38,136 bases of DNA from contig MEPR01000021.1 of NCBI GenBank assembly GCA_001769835.1, positions 32,366 through 70,501 of the forward strand. Reading direction: 5' to 3'. Shown piece by piece: positions 33,336 through 38,136 of this stretch (position 1 is the first letter of the stretch; each line of letters opens with the position of its first letter). Both the position numbers and the translations under genes were made by a program. Source of the DNA: Bdellovibrionales bacterium GWB1_55_8. GTDB lineage: Bacteria > Bdellovibrionota > UBA1018. The notes below the pieces were generated by a model. It was not told where the DNA came from. It was given only the letters and a program-made list of their open reading frames with translations, and ran no database searches.

Positions 33336-35497
33336 AAACTTTTCCACAAGGTCTGATCCCCGGTACCGCAGCTGCAGTACTTTCCACGCTTCTCGCAAGT
33401 ACCTCGTTCGCGGCGCCGGCTCTCATCAACGTCTCCGACAGAGTGACGACAACGACCTATTTCCGGGATCGCTACGCCTCCACATTCGGGAACCCCAGTT
33501 TCGGCGTTCTCGAGGAGTTTCACTCGGAACTTCAGCAACTCCCGAAAAAGGTTCGTAAACGCGCCCGGAGTCTGATTGCGCAGCTCGATCCCATCGTCCC
33601 CGAACGCATACTCTTACCACTCGTGCATTGGCGCGTTGCCCAGCGCGATCCTGGCAAGGTGGCTCAGGTCCTTCAGCTCCTGGCCGCGACACGACTTTTG
33701 ACGTTGCGCGATTTCGTCGATCATCCGACGCTGGGCACACCTGAACAGAAAACCGCCGCGCTTGCCGCGCTCCGCGAACTGACCGGAAATCCGGGCGCGG
33801 AGACCCTTTCGTTTTTCGAGCCCGCAAGCGCCCTGATCAACACGCGCTCGGAGCGAATTGCAGCCCTTACGGATGATGCTGATTTCATCCGCACCTTGGG
33901 CCATGAGCGCCTGTTCGCCGAACGGTTCAACGAAAGGCTCCCTTTTCTTCCGGACCGTTCCTATTCCTGGCAGGGCTTTATTCCTGGGAACAGGGTTGAA
34001 CTCGTCAGCCACAATCGAACTTCAATGGATCGCCTCGAGTGGTTGAATCAGCGCGTAATTTTCGGGGGCGCCATGCTGGATTGGTCGGCACCCCATATGC
34101 GCATGTCAGGACCGGGAGCTCATCCGGCCTTTAACGAGGACCCGATCTTCATGCGAATCCGCGAAATGATCGATCGAGCGGAAGACTCCATCTTCATCGA
34201 CATCTTCCTGTTCGGCGGTACGATGGGCGGAACACTTGCCCGTCACCTGATTGACAAAACTCTCGAGAAGCGCGCCGTCAACCCGAAATTCCGTACTCTG
34301 CTTCTTCATGATTTCGCGACGAACTACAACATGAAGGAAGAAATGATGCCGGTTTTCGAATACATCAGGGACCGCATCCGCAACGAGCCCGAGGTCCGAA
34401 AAAGCGTCCTGCTGATTCAAGCGAACATCCAACGTCATCCGCCGGGCATTCCTTTCAATCTGACTTCGATCGTACCCAAGACGGATGCGGTGTTTCGGGA
34501 GATCGAAAAAAGAAATACCTATTTCGAGTCCAAAATCGATCACTCCAAAGTGATCGTGATCGATGCAAACACGCAAAAACCCGAAGCCTATTTCGGCTCG
34601 AAAAACTGGAGCGATCATAGCGGCGCCTACTATTACGATAATGCGCTTTATGTCGCGGGGCCGGCAGCCGCCGCCGTCCAGGCCTCCTATTACGAAGACC
34701 TCGCCGCCGCCCTCACCAGTGATTCGCAGGAACGCAAATGGTTTTACTTCAAGGAGCAGGGCTTTGGTAACGACCATCACCTTCCCGCTCGCGACGAAAT
34801 TCTAAATTGGTTCCGGATCAAACAGGCGAACTATCCGGCCCAAGGAAATCAGTCCGTTCGCCTGGCTGAAGCGGATGTGGATGGAACAGTCAAAGACGTA
34901 AGAAACATCCTGATCGACATGATTGCTCGCGCGCAGCACCACATCTACATGGAACAGCTCTTCCTCTATGACAAGTACATCGTGGATGCTCTGATCAAGC
35001 GAAAACTGCAGAACCCGAACCTGGACATTAGAATCCTGGCTGACCACAACGGTAACTTCGGAATGAATGGCTTTCCCAATACCATTTTCCTTCGCGAACT
35101 CGCATCCTACGGCATCACGGTACGCGCAAGGCGCACGGTGGGCATCACCACAACGCTGCCAAATGGCGAAAAGCGGACATACCATCAGGAAAATCATCGA
35201 AAAATCACGTCTGTGGATGGAGCCGAACTCCTTGCGGGGTCATCCAACCTGAACCCGGATACGCTACAGGGAAGCTTCCGCGAATTTGGCGCCCAGGTTT
35301 TCGATCCTTCGGCGATTCAGAGCTTTGAATCCTACTTCATGGAGGATTGGGCCTCTGATGACACGATGGAACTCGAAACGGAAAACATGGAGCTGAAGGT
35401 AGGCACCAAGGAACTATCCCCGCAACTCTCTGCGCTTTTAAATGACCTTGGGGCAATGCTCTTACGGTCGAAAGACGCTATCGAAAAGCGGGATTAA
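33332..35497 (+). CDS. Exported phospholipase D-superfamily enzyme with two HKD motifs
   Basis: This 721-residue protein has a signal peptide (cleavage near SFAAPALIN), so it acts in the periplasm or outside. Both catalytic motifs are complete. The first is HSKVIVID from His404, followed by YFGSKNWSDHSG; the second is HRKITSVD from His622, followed by LLAGSSNLNPDTL. The pair forms one active site for phosphodiester transfer or hydrolysis, as in cardiolipin synthases and phospholipases. The first ~220 residues are helical and unassigned. AAGGAG lies eight bases before the ATG, which overlaps the previous stop. Its stop shares TTAA with dapF on the other strand. Export argues against an ordinary inner-leaflet cardiolipin synthase. 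Confidence 0.9.
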   Translation: MKTFPQGLIPGTAAAVLSTLLASTSFAAPALINVSDRVTTTTYFRDRYASTFGNPSFGVLEEFHSELQQLPKKVRKRARSLIAQLDPIVPERILLPLVHWRVAQRDPGKVAQVLQLLAATRLLTLRDFVDHPTLGTPEQKTAALAALRELTGNPGAETLSFFEPASALINTRSERIAALTDDADFIRTLGHERLFAERFNERLPFLPDRSYSWQGFIPGNRVELVSHNRTSMDRLEWLNQRVIFGGAMLDWSAPHMRMSGPGAHPAFNEDPIFMRIREMIDRAEDSIFIDIFLFGGTMGGTLARHLIDKTLEKRAVNPKFRTLLLHDFATNYNMKEEMMPVFEYIRDRIRNEPEVRKSVLLIQANIQRHPPGIPFNLTSIVPKTDAVFREIEKRNTYFESKIDHSKVIVIDANTQKPEAYFGSKNWSDHSGAYYYDNALYVAGPAAAAVQASYYEDLAAALTSDSQERKWFYFKEQGFGNDHHLPARDEILNWFRIKQANYPAQGNQSVRLAEADVDGTVKDVRNILIDMIARAQHHIYMEQLFLYDKYIVDALIKRKLQNPNLDIRILADHNGNFGMNGFPNTIFLRELASYGITVRARRTVGITTTLPNGEKRTYHQENHRKITSVDGAELLAGSSNLNPDTLQGSFREFGAQVFDPSAIQSFESYFMEDWASDDTMELETENMELKVGTKELSPQLSALLNDLGAMLLRSKDAIEKRD

Positions 35498-36360
35498 GAA
35501 GCCGTGCGAGGCCAGGTGCCGCGATAAGTTTCAGTTGCTGGCCCCTCCAGAACGACGGGAGTCCCCTCGCCTGCCCAACTGGTATACAGGGTGCCGCCAT
35601 CGAGTACCAATTCGACCTTATCGGATTGCACCTTACCGGTCACTCGAGCAGCGACGGCTGCGGCACAAGCTCCCGTCCCACAGGCCAAAGTGACTCCGGC
35701 ACCTCTTTCCCAGACCCGCATTCGCAAGGAAGAAGACCCATTTGATCGAACTCGAACCTCAACGAATTCAACATTGGTGCGCCCTGGAAATCGCGGATGG
35801 CACTCAATGATGGGCCCGAACTTTTCAACGGGGTAGCCTTCCAGGTCCGGAACAAAGAGAACTGCGTGCGGATTGCCTACGTTTACAGCGAGAAATGGGA
35901 GTTGAGCGCCATCCCGCAATGTGAGCGTCTCTCCGGCATGAGACGGGCTCGAGACTGTGGGCACTCCCATGCTCACCTGAAAACCATTCCCGGCGGCCAT
36001 GAGCTTTTTCATTCCCGCCAACGTCTCAACGACGAACTCGGCACGTGAAGGGTATTTTCTCGCCAGAAGAATCCCCACTGCCCGGACTCCATTGCCACAC
36101 ATTTCGGCAACTGACCCGTCCGCGTTTCGAATCTCCATCCGCACGTCTGCCGCGTCGTCATGCGGCTTCCGAAGCCAAAGCACCTGGTCAGCGCCGATTC
36201 CGAAGCGCCGATCGCACACTGCCTTCGCGAGATCCGCTGTCATCGGCGTACTTGCGGGGGTATCCAGCTCCGCCTCCACAAAATCGTCAAAAACAATGAA
36301 ATCGTTCCCCAGCCCATGCATCTTAATGAACGGAAAACCTGGCTCCAAGCTCATCCCCAT
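35494..36360 (-). CDS. dapF: Diaminopimelate epimerase
   Basis: DapF converts LL- to meso-diaminopimelate for lysine and peptidoglycan synthesis. The protein of about 288 residues starts with FIKMHGLGNDFIVFDDF, typical of the family. It has both active-site cysteines, in AEMCGNGVRAVG and TLACGTGACAAAV, on the two mirror-image halves. NVGNPHAVLFV and GRTNVEFVEV are further conserved blocks. Three ATGs are possible (36381, 36360, 36354); I chose 36360 with low certainty because none has a good ribosome site. It lies just after the rplQ terminator, so it needs its own promoter or read-through. Confidence 0.94.
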   Translation of the reverse strand: MGMSLEPGFPFIKMHGLGNDFIVFDDFVEAELDTPASTPMTADLAKAVCDRRFGIGADQVLWLRKPHDDAADVRMEIRNADGSVAEMCGNGVRAVGILLARKYPSRAEFVVETLAGMKKLMAAGNGFQVSMGVPTVSSPSHAGETLTLRDGAQLPFLAVNVGNPHAVLFVPDLEGYPVEKFGPIIECHPRFPGRTNVEFVEVRVRSNGSSSLRMRVWERGAGVTLACGTGACAAAVAARVTGKVQSDKVELVLDGGTLYTSWAGEGTPVVLEGPATETYRGTWPRTAS

Positions 36361-36389
36361 ACACTGCACCAAATGGCTCATTCGAGGCC

Positions 36390-36424
36390 AAAAAAAAACC
36401 CGCCCTTCCCAAGGGAAGGACGGG
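36390..36424 (-). terminator. Rho-independent terminator after rpoA-rplQ
   Basis: Read on the minus strand, a 12-pair stem (CCCGTCCTTCCC against GGGAAGGGCGGG, one G-U pair, two-base turn) is followed directly by nine T residues. It starts 24 bases after the rplQ stop. On the plus strand no T run follows, so it acts for the minus strand only. It is the only convincing intrinsic terminator in the window. Confidence 0.92.
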
Positions 36425-36447
36425 TTCAAAAATTCGAAAAGAATAAA

Positions 36448-37035
36448 TCAGCTGCTGCCGCCAGCTTTGCTGCCGCCGCCACCGGCCGCAGGAGTCTTGC
36501 GAGCGGCTTTAGTCTTGGTGGCTTTTGCCGCAGACTTCGGGCCTGCAGTCTTTTCCTGCTTACCTGCAAAGATCTTCCGGAAGCGATTGAAGGGATCCTT
36601 CGGGGCCTGCTCGGCCTTGGTTTCCTTCTGGTCGCCTTCGGTTGCTGCCTTGGGCTTCCGCTTACGATCGAGCACAGGATGGTCCACGAGCTCCAGGACA
36701 GCCATTTCAGCGGCATCGCCCCAGCGGCGATCAGAGAGCTTCAGAACGCGGGTATAACCCCCGTTACGGCCCTTGTAACGCTCGCCAAGCGTATCGAACA
36801 GCTTCTTCACGACTTGGTCGTCACGAGTGCGATCGAAAGCCAAGCGGCGCGCAGCCGGCGTGCCCTTCTTAGCTAATGTAATCAGTCGATCCACCACACG
36901 GCGAGCTTCTTTCGCCTTCTCGATCGTCGTGGTGATTTGTTCTTTCACGATCACCGAATTAGCCATATTGCGGAACATGGCCGTCCGGTGGGAAGTATTC
37001 CGGCCGAATTTGCGACCGTCAACTTGGTGTCTCAT
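36448..37035 (-). CDS. rplQ: 50S ribosomal protein L17 with long C-terminal extension
   Basis: L17 is a structural protein of the large ribosomal subunit near the exit tunnel. The family core is clear: [29 protein letters not shown], the helix ending in [17 protein letters not shown], and [25 protein letters not shown]. The core ends near residue 125; E. coli L17 is 127 residues. A further ~70 residues rich in Lys and Ala follow (for example [20 protein letters not shown]), probably disordered and RNA-binding. The ATG at 37035 has AAGGAG eight bases upstream. It follows rpoA by 47 bases, the conserved end of the alpha operon. Confidence 0.97.
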   Translation of the reverse strand: MRHQVDGRKFGRNTSHRTAMFRNMANSVIVKEQITTTIEKAKEARRVVDRLITLAKKGTPAARRLAFDRTRDDQVVKKLFDTLGERYKGRNGGYTRVLKLSDRRWGDAAEMAVLELVDHPVLDRKRKPKAATEGDQKETKAEQAPKDPFNRFRKIFAGKQEKTAGPKSAAKATKTKAARKTPAAGGGGSKAGGSS

Positions 37036-37082
37036 ACTACTGCTCCTTAGCAAAACCGTGCGACCCTAGGCCGCATCGGCAA

Positions 37083-38136
37083 TTAATCTTCCAAATCGCC
37101 TTCTTCGTCTTCTTCGGACTTCGTCCGATCGCTCATGATGCGGTTTTCATCCACATCAGAGTCAGCCGGCTTCGGAGGCTGCGAAGGAGGTACAAATCCG
37201 TCGAGTTTCATGCCCAGGCTAAGACCCATCTCGGCCAGGATGTCTTTGATCTCATTCAGCGACTTACGGCCGAAGTTCTTTGTCTTGAGCATTTCGGCTT
37301 CGGTCTTCTGAACCAGTTCGTAAATGTGCTTGATGTTAGCATTTTGCAGACAGTTCGCGGAACGAACCGAAAGTTCCAGCTCTTCCACTGACCGATAAAG
37401 GTTCGGGTTGAACTGTGCCGAGCCTTCTTCCTTCATCTCCGCCACAGGTTCAGCTTCTTCTTCGAAGTTCAAGAAGACAGAGAGCTGATCCTTGAGAATC
37501 TTCGAACCGAGGGACACGGCATCTTCAGGATTCACTGAACCATCGGTCCAGACTTCGAGCGTCAGCTTGTCATAGTCGGTGCGCTGACCAACGCGACTCT
37601 GAGTAACGGTGTAGTTCACTCGAACAATTGGAGAGAAGAAGCTGTCGATTGCAATCCAGCCAACCGGCATGTCTTCCGTCTTGTTGTTCTCGGCCGGGCG
37701 ATATCCGCGGCCACGAGCCACAGTGATTTCCGCGCGGAACTTTCCACCTTTACCAATCGTTGCAATGTGCTGCTCAGGATTCAGAACGCTGACCTGCTCA
37801 GAAACAATAATGTCGGAAGCTTTGATATCGCACGGGCCATTCTTTTCGATCACCACCGTAGCCTGCTCCGCGTACAGCTTGAATCGAACTTCCTTCAGGT
37901 TCAGGATGATTTCAGAGACATCTTCCTTCACTTCTGGAATCGGAGTGAACTCATGAACAACACCGTCAATTTTCACCGCGGTGACGGCAGCACCCTGAAG
38001 AGACGAAAGAAGCACACGACGAAGCGAATTCCCCAAAGTGAGGCCAAATCCGCGCTCAAGGGGCTTCGCAACGAACTTTCCGTAGGTTGTGTTCAGCGAC
38101 TCTTTATCGACGTCCAGAGCCTTCGGTTTGATCAAA
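37083..38136 (-). CDS. rpoA: RNA polymerase alpha subunit, N-terminus cut by the window edge
   Basis: RpoA starts RNA polymerase assembly and contacts activators and UP elements. The visible 350 residues include the dimerising N-terminal domain ([34 protein letters not shown]) and the C-terminal DNA-binding domain ([45 protein letters not shown]). A hydrophilic, strongly acidic tail of about 30 residues ends in [10 protein letters not shown]. The first codon in the window is TTG for Leu in LIKPK; homologues have several residues before this, so the true start probably lies outside. It is transcribed with rplQ. Confidence 0.97.
   Translation of the reverse strand, partial: LIKPKALDVDKESLNTTYGKFVAKPLERGFGLTLGNSLRRVLLSSLQGAAVTAVKIDGVVHEFTPIPEVKEDVSEIILNLKEVRFKLYAEQATVVIEKNGPCDIKASDIIVSEQVSVLNPEQHIATIGKGGKFRAEITVARGRGYRPAENNKTEDMPVGWIAIDSFFSPIVRVNYTVTQSRVGQRTDYDKLTLEVWTDGSVNPEDAVSLGSKILKDQLSVFLNFEEEAEPVAEMKEEGSAQFNPNLYRSVEELELSVRSANCLQNANIKHIYELVQKTEAEMLKTKNFGRKSLNEIKDILAEMGLSLGMKLDGFVPPSQPPKPADSDVDENRIMSDRTKSEEDEEGDLED

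Overview
The window is a compact bacterial chromosome segment of moderately high GC (estimated by eye). It carries no insertion sequence, phage gene, tRNA, rRNA or CRISPR array that I can see. Core genes (rpoA, rplQ, dapF, a class II ribonucleotide reductase, thiI) sit beside many secreted proteins, lipoproteins and beta-barrel candidates, so this is a Gram-negative. The mix of a B12-dependent reductase, a propionyl-CoA to methylmalonyl-CoA operon, a sigma-54 activator and abundant envelope proteins fits a delta-proteobacterium-like or Bdellovibrionota-like organism. That placement is inference with low confidence.

Layout from left to right. 1-4989: the end of an RluA-type pseudouridine synthase, nrdJ behind a palindrome resembling an NrdR box, and a small outer-membrane candidate. 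5126-10879: a six-gene sulfur operon with an ArsR-type regulator carrying a thiol pair, a Tat-exported molybdopterin enzyme, a four-cluster ferredoxin, two half-size YeeE/YedE transporters and an NrfD/PsrC membrane subunit. The second YeeE/YedE is fused to a rhodanese-like domain without its cysteine and to a SoxY-like Gly-Cys tail. This is the most unusual system in the window. 10922-12431: a ribosome hibernation factor fused to a cold-shock domain, and an orphan TadC-like protein. 12591-16134: an exported protein, two peptide-type ABC permeases and NagZ, which together hint at murein recycling. 16131-21398 (minus): mutase, biotin carrier, biotin carboxylase and carboxyltransferase for propionyl-CoA to succinyl-CoA.

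21476-28968: a beta-barrel candidate, a sigma-54 activator, a cysteine desulfurase-ThiI pair, a TlpA-like thioredoxin, and an HNH protein followed by an ECF sigma factor and its zinc anti-sigma factor. 28987-35497: a secreted protein diverging from an operon of a YiiX-type cysteine hydrolase lipoprotein, another lipoprotein and an exported phospholipase-D-family enzyme. 35494-38136 (minus): dapF, rplQ and the truncated rpoA.

Two patterns run across the window. All seven convergent gene pairs abut or overlap with no room for an intrinsic terminator; the only clear terminator lies between rplQ and dapF. Several genes have a -10-like hexamer only 6-7 bases before the start codon and no usable Shine-Dalgarno, which suggests leaderless mRNAs. 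Inside operons, translational coupling through ATGA or GTGA overlaps is the rule.
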